From an uncultured Oscillospiraceae bacterium (GTDB lineage Bacteria; Bacillota; Clostridia; Oscillospirales; Acutalibacteraceae): DNA of 64,000 bases. The notes under the pieces were generated by a model that was not told the origin of the DNA, made no database searches, and worked only from the letters and a program-made list of their open reading frames with translations. The stretch lies in NCBI GenBank assembly GCA_900555015.1, contig USJL01000002.1, forward strand, positions 1-64,000, given 5' to 3'. This document shows positions 6,747 to 15,716 of this stretch, one piece after another (position 1 is the stretch's first letter; every line of letters starts with the position of its first letter). The position numbers and the translations under genes were made by a program.

Positions 6747-7921
6747 TTTAATTTATGTATCCTTTTTGTTAGGTTAAATACTTTTGTAAATATTTTTGAA
6801 ATAATAATCATTTGATTTACTGATAATTTTTTGTAAAATCCTGATGAATTGATTTTGTTTATTATTTTTAAAAATATATTCAGCGGAAATTTTTTTGCGA
6901 TTTTATTTTCTTTAAATTCAAGCGGAAATCCCTGCGTTTTAACAGCATCTTCTTCACTTATGATTTTTACTGTTTCTATGTAATTTAAGTTTATTGCACC
7001 GTTAAAAATTTTTTCTGCCTTATCGTTTCTTATAATTACGGCAGAATTACCCGTTTTTTCGTTTTTCATTTCATCTTTGTTCCAAAAGTCAAAAAGTGAA
7101 ATGTCGGCGCAGGTTGCAAATTGGTCATTGCAATTATAACATGCAGGATTTTTAAATATTTGTGATGAAAACAGTTTTTCGAAATCACTTTTTGAATGCG
7201 GAGTTTCTTTTACATCATTATTTAAAATTAAACTGTTGTACCCCGGCCATCCGTTGCCCCTGTAAAAAATATGATATTTGTTGTTTGCATATTTTTGTTT
7301 AATTACTTTTGTGGCATTATAGCTTATCATTCCCGAACAGGAAATGCCTATTTTAAAAATATTGTTAAAACTTTCAATGGCTTTAATTTGACACGGTGTA
7401 CCAACAACGGCAATTTTTTCGTTTTTAATTTCATCTGCGTTTAGGTATGCCAAAACAGGCACACCAACATATCTGGACGCAAAATCACGCGGTGCGGATG
7501 ATAACTTTTCTATATTGTCCTTTGTAAGCTTAACGGCTGTTGAATCAAAAATATTTTTATTGTCTTCTTTTACAACAAGGGCAAAATCAATTATGTTATT
7601 CTTTATTAAATATCTTAAAAGAGAATTTACAACGCCGCCGGATGTTGCCGCTTTACGAATATTTTCGTCTTTACTGTGGGCAAGCACAATTTTTTTATTT
7701 TTTCCAACGGGAGAGCCGGTTTTATTAATTGGATTTGCGCCGGGGCATAGGGCAAGGCATTTGCCGCAATTTTTGCATAAGCTTTGGGAAATATTAAAAT
7801 CATAAAAACCGGTTTTTTTGTTTTCCTTAAAACTTACAGCGCCAAAAGGGCATATGCTTTTGCACATGCCGCATTTGTAACACTTATTTGTTTTTATAAT
7901 TTCACTTACCGAATTTTCCAT
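6743..7921 (-). CDS. Ferredoxin-like FrhB/FdhB C-terminal domain protein (copy 1)
   Basis: A 392-residue protein with two N-terminal [4Fe-4S] motifs (CYKCGMCKSICPFGA, then CKNCGKCLALCP) followed by the coenzyme F420 hydrogenase/dehydrogenase beta-subunit domains (KAATSGGVVNSLL, VGTPCQIKAIE, CYNCNDQFATCADISLFDFW). The family name comes from F420 enzymes, but Firmicutes with capsule loci carry such proteins without other F420 genes, so the cofactor is more likely a flavin. The role may be a redox step on a sugar; this is inference. It overlaps both neighbours by one to four bases and directly follows a pyruvyl transferase gene, an arrangement repeated elsewhere in the operon. Confidence 0.8.
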   Translation of the reverse strand: MENSVSEIIKTNKCYKCGMCKSICPFGAVSFKENKKTGFYDFNISQSLCKNCGKCLALCPGANPINKTGSPVGKNKKIVLAHSKDENIRKAATSGGVVNSLLRYLIKNNIIDFALVVKEDNKNIFDSTAVKLTKDNIEKLSSAPRDFASRYVGVPVLAYLNADEIKNEKIAVVGTPCQIKAIESFNNIFKIGISCSGMISYNATKVIKQKYANNKYHIFYRGNGWPGYNSLILNNDVKETPHSKSDFEKLFSSQIFKNPACYNCNDQFATCADISLFDFWNKDEMKNEKTGNSAVIIRNDKAEKIFNGAINLNYIETVKIISEEDAVKTQGFPLEFKENKIAKKFPLNIFLKIINKINSSGFYKKLSVNQMIIISKIFTKVFNLTKRIHKLK

Positions 7922-9135
7922 TAAAAATTCAACTTCTTTAATTCATTTTCCAAAATCATTGTGGTTTCTTTTGATTTTAATGTTATTTCATTATTTATTT
8001 CACAAAGATGGTTTTTAATTTTTGAATAATTGTTTTCTAATTTATTGATTTTTTCTTTTAAAGCGTCTGCACTTAAATCAGAAATATTAATGCAGTAATC
8101 TTCTAAGCCTATAAGCTGTGTGAAACCACGCATCTTTTGCTCGTAAGATATTGATATAAACGGCGTTTTCATTTTTGCCGAAAAAACGTTTGAATGGTAT
8201 CTTAATCCGATTACAAAATGCAGCTTTTCAATAATGTATTGTTGAAAATAACAGTCGTGTTTGTCATCAATAACAAAGCAGTTGCCGTTAATTGCAAACT
8301 CCTTCATATAATCGTAATCGTTTGCCAGTCCAAACAGTTGTGGAATAAAAACAATTTTATAACCGCTTTGTGTTAAATATTTTATTGTTTTTTTAAAAGT
8401 GTTTTCTATATTGCTTTTAATTTGCGGATTGTTTAAATAATTTGGGTGCCACATTAAATCGGTTATAGTTATTCCTACAATTTTTTTGTCTGTTTTCAAA
8501 AAATCGTTTAATTCGGAATAATCTTTTAATTGATTTTCATATTTTTCATGGTTTATTTTATGTTGAACCGCACTGTCAAGCGTTACAATAACATCTTTTT
8601 TTAAATTTAATTTTTTTGCATATTCGGCTGAAAGGGCTTCACGTGTAGTAATGAATTCAGCACCGTTGTATATTTTTTTTCTTAAAATATTTTGCGCTTT
8701 TTTGTTAAACGGGCCCATTGACGGAGCGTAAAATCCATAAGGCTTTTTTAAAGCTTTTGTAATTAAAAATTTGAAATATGAATTATATTGTGTTGATTTA
8801 TATATATCACCCATGGAAGGTCCGCCCGGGGCATGTAAAACAAAATCCGCTTTTTTTATTTGGGTAATAAGGCTTTTCATTTCTTTAGTAACGGCAAACT
8901 TGCCTTTGCTTAAAATTAAAAAAGGAATGTCTGCATAATTTTTTCTTGTAAAGCATTTTTCAACAACTACGTTTATGTTGCTGTCGTTTTCATATGGAAA
9001 TTGCTGCATTTCTTTTCCGACAAAAAAAGTAAATTTAATGTTGGGGTAGGTTTGGCGAACTTCATCAATCATGGCTCTTAATGCCGATTCATCGCCTCTG
9101 TTGTTCCAAGCGCTGTTAAATAAAAGTATGTTCAT
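7921..9135 (-). CDS. Polysaccharide pyruvyl transferase family protein (copy 1)
   Basis: A 404-residue member of the CsaB/WcaK family, which transfers pyruvate from phosphoenolpyruvate onto sugars as ketals, or in some cases acts as a glycosyltransferase. Visible hallmarks are the opening NILLFNSAWNNRGDESAL, the central HAPGGPSMGDIY, the FITTREALSAEYAK segment and the C-terminal GLRYHSNVFSA. AAGGACA precedes the ATG. The stop and the next start overlap as TAATG, so it is coupled to the FrhB-like protein downstream. Its sequence differs widely from the second family member in this operon. Confidence 0.8.
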   Translation of the reverse strand: MNILLFNSAWNNRGDESALRAMIDEVRQTYPNIKFTFFVGKEMQQFPYENDSNINVVVEKCFTRKNYADIPFLILSKGKFAVTKEMKSLITQIKKADFVLHAPGGPSMGDIYKSTQYNSYFKFLITKALKKPYGFYAPSMGPFNKKAQNILRKKIYNGAEFITTREALSAEYAKKLNLKKDVIVTLDSAVQHKINHEKYENQLKDYSELNDFLKTDKKIVGITITDLMWHPNYLNNPQIKSNIENTFKKTIKYLTQSGYKIVFIPQLFGLANDYDYMKEFAINGNCFVIDDKHDCYFQQYIIEKLHFVIGLRYHSNVFSAKMKTPFISISYEQKMRGFTQLIGLEDYCINISDLSADALKEKINKLENNYSKIKNHLCEINNEITLKSKETTMILENELKKLNF

Positions 9136-9158
9136 TTTATTTGTCCTTAAATTCAGGG

Positions 9159-10460
9159 TTATGTTGTTATTGTAATTTTAGGTTTTGCTAATTTCTTTAC
9201 TTTAAATTTTGGTTTTGCTTTTTTTATTTGGGCGTATTCATACTCAAAAATTGCCCAATATAAAACAAGGTTTAGCATTCTTTGACCGTCAAATATGCAC
9301 AGTGATGCCTGTGTAGATGCAATAAGTACGGTTATACCTATTATAATAAGTTTGTTTTTACTGTTGCTTAAAATAATATTTACAGCGCAAAAAAGCATTC
9401 TTCCAAGCACCAAAACGGCTAAAATTATTCCTAAAATACCATAGTGGTAATACATGTTTGCTATGCCTAAATCATCCAGGCAGTAAACGCCGTCTTTACC
9501 AAAGAAAACGGCGGTTCTTGCAGCTGTATCAGGGTTAAGAAATCCTAAACCAAGCAGCATATTGCTTTTTGGAAATTGCCTGAAATAATCTCTTGCTAAA
9601 TCTCTAACAACAGATGAAAGTCCAAGTTCGTCGGATTCTCTTGAAAAGGATTCAACAAAGTTTTCAAACATACCGGATGATAAAATCAGGGCTGCAACGA
9701 TTATAATAAGTATTACGGAAACTATTTGCTTGTTTTTCGGTCTTTTTTTTGCAATCAGCATAACTGTAAATGCTGCGGCATAGCCAATAATATCCATTCT
9801 TGTCATATCAATATAAAGAATGTAAAAAATTAAAAATAAATCTGCTGCTAAATAGCCGTAGAAATTGCGCTTTTTAGGCGAGCTGTTAAGCAACTTGTTT
9901 GTAAAATAAATAAATGAAAGAGCACCGAATCCCATAAGCATAATTCTTGTTCTGCCATATCTTATTGAACTTTCAAACCAATTTAGAATTGAAATCCCGG
10001 CAATGTTATATACAAGTGCTTTAAGTGCTTTAAATGCGGTAACTATAAGCATAATTATTGAAATGTCTTTCAAAAGTGTTTCGTAGCCGTTGTTTGATTC
10101 TAAAATGTATATAAACGGCACAAACATTAAAAAATATGCAAAATATTTTGCCGCACCGTATATAGAACGGATTCCTTGGTCATATTTAATAACGCCGTAA
10201 AGGCAGTGAATAAACAAAAAAATTGCAAGATAAAACAAAAATATGTAAAAATATGTTGTGTACGCCTTTGTGGCGTTTTTAATTTTTTTGTTAATTATGC
10301 TGTTGAAAAATAAACCTACAGATATTACAAAAACAATGCTGTATTGCATTGCGGCACTTCTTAAAATCGGCATGGAAATTATGCAAAAAAGCCCGCAAGA
10401 AACCATTATCATAAAAAGTGTTATATTGTAGATTATACTGCTGTTGTATTTGATTTTCAT
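9159..10460 (-). CDS. wzy: Wzy-type O-antigen/capsule polymerase
   Basis: A 433-residue membrane protein with about 10-12 predicted transmembrane helices, including paired N-terminal segments and a large loop with LSSVVRDLARDYFRQFP followed by NMLLGLGFLNPD, a loop pattern seen in O-antigen ligases and polymerases. It would join flipped repeat units on the outer face of the membrane. Together with the Wzx-like and Wzz-like proteins it completes the Wzx/Wzy pathway. AAGGAACA lies before the start. A ligase of the same superfamily is the main alternative. Confidence 0.75.
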   Translation of the reverse strand: MKIKYNSSIIYNITLFMIMVSCGLFCIISMPILRSAAMQYSIVFVISVGLFFNSIINKKIKNATKAYTTYFYIFLFYLAIFLFIHCLYGVIKYDQGIRSIYGAAKYFAYFLMFVPFIYILESNNGYETLLKDISIIMLIVTAFKALKALVYNIAGISILNWFESSIRYGRTRIMLMGFGALSFIYFTNKLLNSSPKKRNFYGYLAADLFLIFYILYIDMTRMDIIGYAAAFTVMLIAKKRPKNKQIVSVILIIIVAALILSSGMFENFVESFSRESDELGLSSVVRDLARDYFRQFPKSNMLLGLGFLNPDTAARTAVFFGKDGVYCLDDLGIANMYYHYGILGIILAVLVLGRMLFCAVNIILSNSKNKLIIIGITVLIASTQASLCIFDGQRMLNLVLYWAIFEYEYAQIKKAKPKFKVKKLAKPKITITT

Positions 10461-10463
10461 TTA

Positions 10464-11363
10464 TTATGTGTTCCTTAATATTTTTTTGCTTGATTTAATA
10501 AACTTTAAAGCATTTTTAAATTGATGTTCCTTAGTAAATGTAAATAAAACTTCAAGGCATCTTATGTTTCTTAAAAGATTTAATTTGCTTTTGCTGAAAT
10601 TTTTATAGTTTTTAAAAAAATACAACTCGGATTTTAAATTTTCCGTGCGTGTAAATAAATTTGCATTGCCGCCCGTGGAGGCACCGTGAAAATGATACGC
10701 TGTTGCCAGGGGGTCAATGGCAATTTTTAAATTGTTTTTTGCCGCTTTTTCGGCAAGTATGTATTCTTCAAAATAAAGAAACGTGTTTTTATCAAAATAA
10801 CCTATGCTTTTAAATTTGCTTGTATCTGCAATAAAAACAGCGCCGGAAATCCAGTAAACATATTCAAATTTTTTTGCAACATAGGTGTTTTGGTATTTTC
10901 TTTTTTTGTCAAAGTTGTGAAAGTATGTTTCACTTAGAATATATTTTTTAAAATTCGGAGCCTCTTTTTTTATGTTTTGCTGTATTGCGCCGTTTGGATA
11001 TTTCAGCCTTGGAGCTATTGCCAAACAGTCGTTTTCGCAAATATCGTTATATAGCTTGTCAATAGCGTTATCGTCAAAAATAATGTCGTTGTTTGAAATA
11101 AGAATTTTGTTGCAGCCGTCTTTTTCGGCAAGGTTAATCAGCAGGTTGTTGCCGTTTGCATAGCCTGTGTTTTGTTTGTTTTTAATAAATGCAACTCGTT
11201 TATTGTTTTTATAAATTCGCTCTAATTCCTGTGCGGAATCATTTGCAGATGCATTATCAAGCAAATATATTTTATACGGTGATTTAACTGTTTTGAAAAC
11301 AGAATTTATGCAATCAACGGTTTTTTGCCATTGATTATAGTTAATAATCAGTATTCCTAACAT
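10464..11363 (-). CDS. Family 2 glycosyltransferase
   Basis: A 299-residue GT-A fold transferase of the rhamnosyltransferase-like GT2 group. The nucleotide-sugar domain is visible as ILIINYNQWQKTVDCINS, LLDNASANDS, NTGYANGNN, and the metal-site region LISNNDIIF, with ISGAVFIADTSKF and FDKNTFLYFEE following. No membrane segment is evident, so it acts at the cytoplasmic face on the lipid-linked repeat unit. It begins two bases after the preceding gene ends and has only a weak ribosome binding site, so it is probably translated by coupling. Donor sugar unknown. Confidence 0.85.
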   Translation of the reverse strand: MLGILIINYNQWQKTVDCINSVFKTVKSPYKIYLLDNASANDSAQELERIYKNNKRVAFIKNKQNTGYANGNNLLINLAEKDGCNKILISNNDIIFDDNAIDKLYNDICENDCLAIAPRLKYPNGAIQQNIKKEAPNFKKYILSETYFHNFDKKRKYQNTYVAKKFEYVYWISGAVFIADTSKFKSIGYFDKNTFLYFEEYILAEKAAKNNLKIAIDPLATAYHFHGASTGGNANLFTRTENLKSELYFFKNYKNFSKSKLNLLRNIRCLEVLFTFTKEHQFKNALKFIKSSKKILRNT

Positions 11364-11365
11364 AA

Positions 11366-12454
11366 TTAATACAGGCTTTCTAATTCTTTTACTGTTTTTT
11401 CAATAGAAAATTTTTGGGCGCTTGCATTTGAATAACGGCACATTTCTATGTATGAATTATAGTTGCCGCTCCAAATATCATAAACTTTTTTTATGGCTTC
11501 GGCAAGTGCGGAAATTGTAAAATCATTTGCAATAAATCCGTTTTTGCCGTTTTCTATTATTTCTGTCATTGCACCTTCGTTATATGCAATGCATGGCACT
11601 GCACAGCTTAATGCTTCGGCAAGGGTAAGTCCGAAGCCTTCGTTAATTTTTGCCGGGTGAACAAACAGGTGTGCGTTTTTTAATTGATTTTCCACATCTG
11701 TTTTTTCTCCGCACAGATAAACCTGATTTTCAATGCCGTTCTTTTTTGCAAGTTCTTTTAATTCTTTGTCGTATCCGTTGTAGCACTTGCCTACAATCAT
11801 AATATTAATGTTGGGCAGGTTAAGTGTGCCTGCGGCGCTTATTAAATTATGAACTCCCTTATATTTTATTACACGCCCTACATAATAAATGTTAAATGCA
11901 TCGCCGCTCTTGTTGTAATTTGGCTTAAATTTTTCAGTGTTGATTCCGTTGTAAACGGTTTGAATTATACCATTTTTTAAATTGTATTTTTTTTGGTAGC
12001 TTTCTTTAACGGAATTTGAAATTGCAATGGCTTTGTCGCAATGGTTAAAAGAAGTTATATCTATGTAATCGCTTAAAGCGTTTTTTATTTTGTTTTTATA
12101 GTTAACTATTCCAATGCTTGAATGAAGGTAAACAAACATTTTAATGTTTTTTAAATGTTTTTTTGCAAATGTTGCAATATATCGTATAATCGGTGCTCCG
12201 CTGTGGGCAATTAAAACATCAGCATTGTTTTCTTTGCAAAATTTTACAAGTTTAATTCCTTCACCTATAAAATTTGCGTGGCTTCCGTTTTTTACAACAA
12301 CTTTGCACCCCATTTCTTTCATTTTGTCTGCAACAATGCCGCCTTCAAAAAGAAAGTAAAAAATATTATTGTTTTTTGATTTTTCGGCAATGTCTTTCGT
12401 TAAAACGGAAATTCCGCCTGTGCCGCCGGATAATTGTAAATGAACAACATTCAT
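11366..12454 (-). CDS. Family 4 glycosyltransferase (copy 1)
   Basis: A 362-residue GT-B fold retaining transferase. The C-terminal donor domain shows YYVGRVIKYKGVHNLI, CGEKTDVENQLKNAHLFVHP, and the EGFGLTLAEALSCAVP signature with its conserved glutamates. The N-terminal domain has the glycine-rich LQLSGGTGGISVLTKD loop. AAAGGAAAG stands before the ATG, which overlaps the preceding stop by four bases. It should add a sugar to the undecaprenyl-linked repeat unit; donor and linkage cannot be read from sequence. Confidence 0.88.
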   Translation of the reverse strand: MNVVHLQLSGGTGGISVLTKDIAEKSKNNNIFYFLFEGGIVADKMKEMGCKVVVKNGSHANFIGEGIKLVKFCKENNADVLIAHSGAPIIRYIATFAKKHLKNIKMFVYLHSSIGIVNYKNKIKNALSDYIDITSFNHCDKAIAISNSVKESYQKKYNLKNGIIQTVYNGINTEKFKPNYNKSGDAFNIYYVGRVIKYKGVHNLISAAGTLNLPNINIMIVGKCYNGYDKELKELAKKNGIENQVYLCGEKTDVENQLKNAHLFVHPAKINEGFGLTLAEALSCAVPCIAYNEGAMTEIIENGKNGFIANDFTISALAEAIKKVYDIWSGNYNSYIEMCRYSNASAQKFSIEKTVKELESLY

Positions 12455-13407
12455 TTTTGCTCTTTCCTTTTTTGAATAATTTTTTTAATTTTTCTTTTTG
12501 CGTCGTTGATTCGGCATTTAATGTAAGTCGCTTTGTCCTTAATTGGAGTTTTTGGGTTGTATTTTTCAATAATTTCTTTTGTAACTTTTTCGTTTTTAGG
12601 GAAAAATCCTTTATTTGTTATGTAAAAGTTTTCACTGCCGTTTGTGTGGTCAACCATTTTTCTTGATGAAAAATGAATATAGTTAAATTCTTGAGTTTTT
12701 ATTTCATTGTTAATAATAAAATCTCTGTAAACTCTGCCGTTTTCGTAATAAAAAACCTGATAGTCGTAGTTATTTGTTAAAAGCTCTTGCTTGGTAATAA
12801 ATGCGTCTGTAAGCGTAAATCTGTATCGGCGCTTTGTAATGTCGGCAAAATCACGGGAAATATATGTAGGCACATTTAAAATTTTAAATTTTTTCTCCAT
12901 TCCAAGCACTTCGTCAAAAACAGCAATGTTAGCCGTTGTAAAAACATCTTTGTAATTCATGCCGCCGTCTTTTGTAAATCTTTTGTTGTTTTCATCTGTG
13001 TTTTTGTAAATGCAAAGATGCCCGAATCTGTAAATTTTTTCGTAATCTTTCTTAGGTAAAAAAGATTCTAAATCACCAAGTACAGTGTCTATGTCAATAT
13101 GACCCCAATAATCGTAATTTTTTATGTATTTTTGAAAAACCAATCCGTAAGCAGGCTTGTAATCACACAGTTTATAAGGGGTGTTAAGCGTTATTTTAAA
13201 GTCAAAAAAACTTTGAAAATCCTTTTGAATGTCGGTAAAAGTTTTTTTTATTATTTTAACGTTTTTAGGCAACGGTTCAAACTCTTCCCGGCTACAGTCT
13301 GAAAAAACCAAAAAATCGATATTTTTATTTTTTTCGGCACTTTTAAGCCAAATTCCGAAATTGCTTGGAAATTTGCCGAAATATGTTGTAATGAGAACTA
13401 ATTTCAT
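12451..13407 (-). CDS. DUF6625-type putative glycosyltransferase
   Basis: A 318-residue protein starting LVLITTYFGKFPSNFGIWLK, with FSDCS, a central YKLCDYKPAYGLVF and YWGHIDIDTVLGDLE. The HIDID acts as a DxD-like metal and nucleotide-sugar site, as in GT-A transferases. I recognise the pattern as the uncharacterised DUF6625 family, which is common in polysaccharide loci. A Lys-rich C-terminal tail (AKRKIKKIIQKRKEQK) suggests contact with acidic membrane lipids. It overlaps the next gene as ATGA. The exact reaction is unknown; family assignment is from memory of the pattern and was not searched. Confidence 0.7.
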   Translation of the reverse strand: MKLVLITTYFGKFPSNFGIWLKSAEKNKNIDFLVFSDCSREEFEPLPKNVKIIKKTFTDIQKDFQSFFDFKITLNTPYKLCDYKPAYGLVFQKYIKNYDYWGHIDIDTVLGDLESFLPKKDYEKIYRFGHLCIYKNTDENNKRFTKDGGMNYKDVFTTANIAVFDEVLGMEKKFKILNVPTYISRDFADITKRRYRFTLTDAFITKQELLTNNYDYQVFYYENGRVYRDFIINNEIKTQEFNYIHFSSRKMVDHTNGSENFYITNKGFFPKNEKVTKEIIEKYNPKTPIKDKATYIKCRINDAKRKIKKIIQKRKEQK

Positions 13408-13425
13408 AATTCACGCCTGTTGCTT

Positions 13426-14562
13426 TCAGTTTGATTTACCTTTAATTGCTTTGTAAACGCTGTAAATAAATTTGTTGTTTTTTGCTTTTCTTTTTAAAAT
13501 TCTTAACGGGTTTGTTTTTTTATAAGCTTCCGCTAAGCCTTTTCTTAAGTAAATTTTTTGAAATTTTTTATAACTTCTCGGTTTTTGGAAAGGGTGCTTT
13601 AATTGACTGTTTCCGTTAATTGCTTCTTCAATGCTTCTTTCTTCAAAAATTAAATCTTCTTTACAGTCGTTAAATAATTTTATTCCTTTGTTTGTAATCG
13701 GAAGTGCAACGGATACGCCGTTTTCGTTATTGTTTAATAAACGGGAATCGTTACCAAGCCCCCAAAAATCCCCAATAGTTATGTCGGAAACTCTTTCAGG
13801 CTTTGCAAAGCGGCATTTGTAGCAGCTTTCTCTGTAAAACATTCCAAAAATAAATGAACTGTAAAAATCCGAATCCGTCATTTGTGTTTCATTAACAGCT
13901 TTTTCGTTTTTAAATGTTTTTAAAATGAAATCGTTTTTACTTCTAAATGAAACGTTTGTAAATCCGGTGCCTATTTCATCTTTAAGGTATTTTTGTGATG
14001 GCACGCCGTGGCATATAACGTCTGCCGTAAACAAATTGTCGTAATCTTTTTGTAAAAAGTTTTTAAGTCCTGCAACTTGGCACGGAGTTCCTGTGAAAAG
14101 CACGGTTTTTCCGCTGTTTAAGTCATTTTTAACATCCTTAAATGTGCTCAAAATATAGCTTTGAACGTATTTTGAACCTTGAAGTTTTTTTAAGTCGGCA
14201 AAATTGTCAACTCTAATGTGTTGTACGGTGTCGTTACAGTATGCGGCACCGTAAACAACGCCGGATTGATTTATAATGTGTTTTGAAAAAATTGCCGCAA
14301 TTCCTCCGCTTGTGCTTGATTCATGAATATGCTTGTCTTTTGCATATGCGGCAAAACATTTTTGCGGGTATTTTACTTTCGGCACATTTGAAATAGGGCA
14401 AACTTTTTTGCATAAGTTGCAATTAATGCATTTTGTACTGTCAATTTTCGGAAAAACATATCCAAATTCATCTTCGTTTAATGAAATTGCGCTTTTAGGG
14501 CAAATGTTTTCACAGGCGCCGCATCCGCAACAGTTTTCTTTTTCGTTAAACAAAGAATTCAT
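13426..14562 (-). CDS. Ferredoxin-like FrhB/FdhB C-terminal domain protein (copy 2)
   Basis: A 378-residue paralogue of the copy at the end of the operon. It has two [4Fe-4S] motifs (CCGCGACENICPKSA, CINCNLCKKVCPIS), then ESSTSGGIAAIFSKHI, LFTGTPCQVAGLKNFL, DVICHGVPS, and the C-terminal CYKCRFAKPERVSDITIGDF. These are the coenzyme F420 hydrogenase/dehydrogenase beta-subunit signatures. AAGAAAGGA precedes the ATG. It directly follows a pyruvyl transferase gene, as does the other copy. Function in polysaccharide modification is inferred from context only. Confidence 0.82.
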   Translation of the reverse strand: MNSLFNEKENCCGCGACENICPKSAISLNEDEFGYVFPKIDSTKCINCNLCKKVCPISNVPKVKYPQKCFAAYAKDKHIHESSTSGGIAAIFSKHIINQSGVVYGAAYCNDTVQHIRVDNFADLKKLQGSKYVQSYILSTFKDVKNDLNSGKTVLFTGTPCQVAGLKNFLQKDYDNLFTADVICHGVPSQKYLKDEIGTGFTNVSFRSKNDFILKTFKNEKAVNETQMTDSDFYSSFIFGMFYRESCYKCRFAKPERVSDITIGDFWGLGNDSRLLNNNENGVSVALPITNKGIKLFNDCKEDLIFEERSIEEAINGNSQLKHPFQKPRSYKKFQKIYLRKGLAEAYKKTNPLRILKRKAKNNKFIYSVYKAIKGKSN

Positions 14563-14581
14563 AATTTTGTTTTTTCCTTTC

Positions 14582-15706
14582 TTAAATGTTTATGATTTTG
14601 TTTATAAAATCAAATGATTTCTTTCTTTCTGCCTGTAATAATTTGTTTGCTGTTTTAAAATTTGTTTTTTCATTTATAAAATGAAAATCGTCGTAATTTT
14701 TTAATATCCTGTTTTCTAAATCGGTGAGTTCAAGAATGTTTTGATTTCGTGTTCGTGTTTTGCTTGGCAAAATTTCAATAAATTCGGTATTAAAATTAAT
14801 GGCAAATGCCGTTCCGTGAAAGGAATCCGTTATCATATAGTTTGCATTTTTTATGTAAGATAAAAATGTTGCCACAGTAGGTAAGTATACAGGTGTGCCG
14901 CCCTTTACCGTTCTGTGTAAAAGGGGAGTAAGCCGTATTAATTTCATACCGGCTTTCTTTGCAAATTTTTTTGCATATCTGTCCATTTCATCATTGCTGT
15001 GCAGTTGATATAAAAGAACATAATCGCTTTTTTTGTTGCTTTTAATTAATTTACTCCACTCATCTCCTGTTAATAACAAGGTTGGGTCAAGCACTTGAAC
15101 AGCATTGATATTTTCTTTTTGCAAAATTTCAACTGCGCTTTTTTCACGAACGGAAATTAAATCATATTGGTTAAGAAAATTTTTTATTGCTTCAGAATTT
15201 TGTGGGTTGAATTCCGTTTTTCCAAAGCTGGCGGCATAAGCAACTCTTTTTGCCCCTTCCGGTGCAAAAGATAAAAAATAGTTTTCATCAAATGGCTCGG
15301 CGCCTATTTCACCCCAAACCTGGTCGCTTCCCGTGCAATAAATATCTGCTTTTGGGCAGTTTTGTTTTAATTCTGTTGAATTGCCGAATAAAGCGTTGCT
15401 TTGGTTTAAATATTTGTTTCTTTCTTTTTCAAAACGGCGTTGTGAAAAAACATATTCCGGTGCCTGAATGGCTTTGTATACAAATCTTGTCAGTTGATTT
15501 TTATTCCATTTAGGCGATTTCTTTAAAAGTGTATTTGCAATGTTTGTGCCACGCTCATCGTAACGGATGTAATTTATAATTTCACATTTTGCGTTTGCTT
15601 TTTCAAAAACAGATTGAAGTGCATATGCTTGCAATAAAGAACCGTAATTTGTAATTGCATGCCGTGTAATAACCGCAATTTTTATTAAGTTGTTATTTGG
15701 TTGCAT
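14582..15706 (-). CDS. Polysaccharide pyruvyl transferase family protein (copy 2)
   Basis: A 374-residue CsaB-like protein of the type starting IAVITRHAITNYGSLLQAYA. Further marks are YCTGSDQVWGEIG, the AYAASFGKTEF segment, LISVREKSAVEIL, VLDPTLLLTGDEW, and ITDSFHGTAFAINF, the last being the conserved substrate-site region of this subgroup. GAAGGTG lies before the ATG. It pairs with the FrhB-like gene that follows 19 bases downstream. The two pyruvyl transferases of this operon belong to different subgroups, so they probably act on different sugars. Confidence 0.82.
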   Translation of the reverse strand: MQPNNNLIKIAVITRHAITNYGSLLQAYALQSVFEKANAKCEIINYIRYDERGTNIANTLLKKSPKWNKNQLTRFVYKAIQAPEYVFSQRRFEKERNKYLNQSNALFGNSTELKQNCPKADIYCTGSDQVWGEIGAEPFDENYFLSFAPEGAKRVAYAASFGKTEFNPQNSEAIKNFLNQYDLISVREKSAVEILQKENINAVQVLDPTLLLTGDEWSKLIKSNKKSDYVLLYQLHSNDEMDRYAKKFAKKAGMKLIRLTPLLHRTVKGGTPVYLPTVATFLSYIKNANYMITDSFHGTAFAINFNTEFIEILPSKTRTRNQNILELTDLENRILKNYDDFHFINEKTNFKTANKLLQAERKKSFDFINKIINI

Positions 15707-15716
15707 TTCAGCACCT

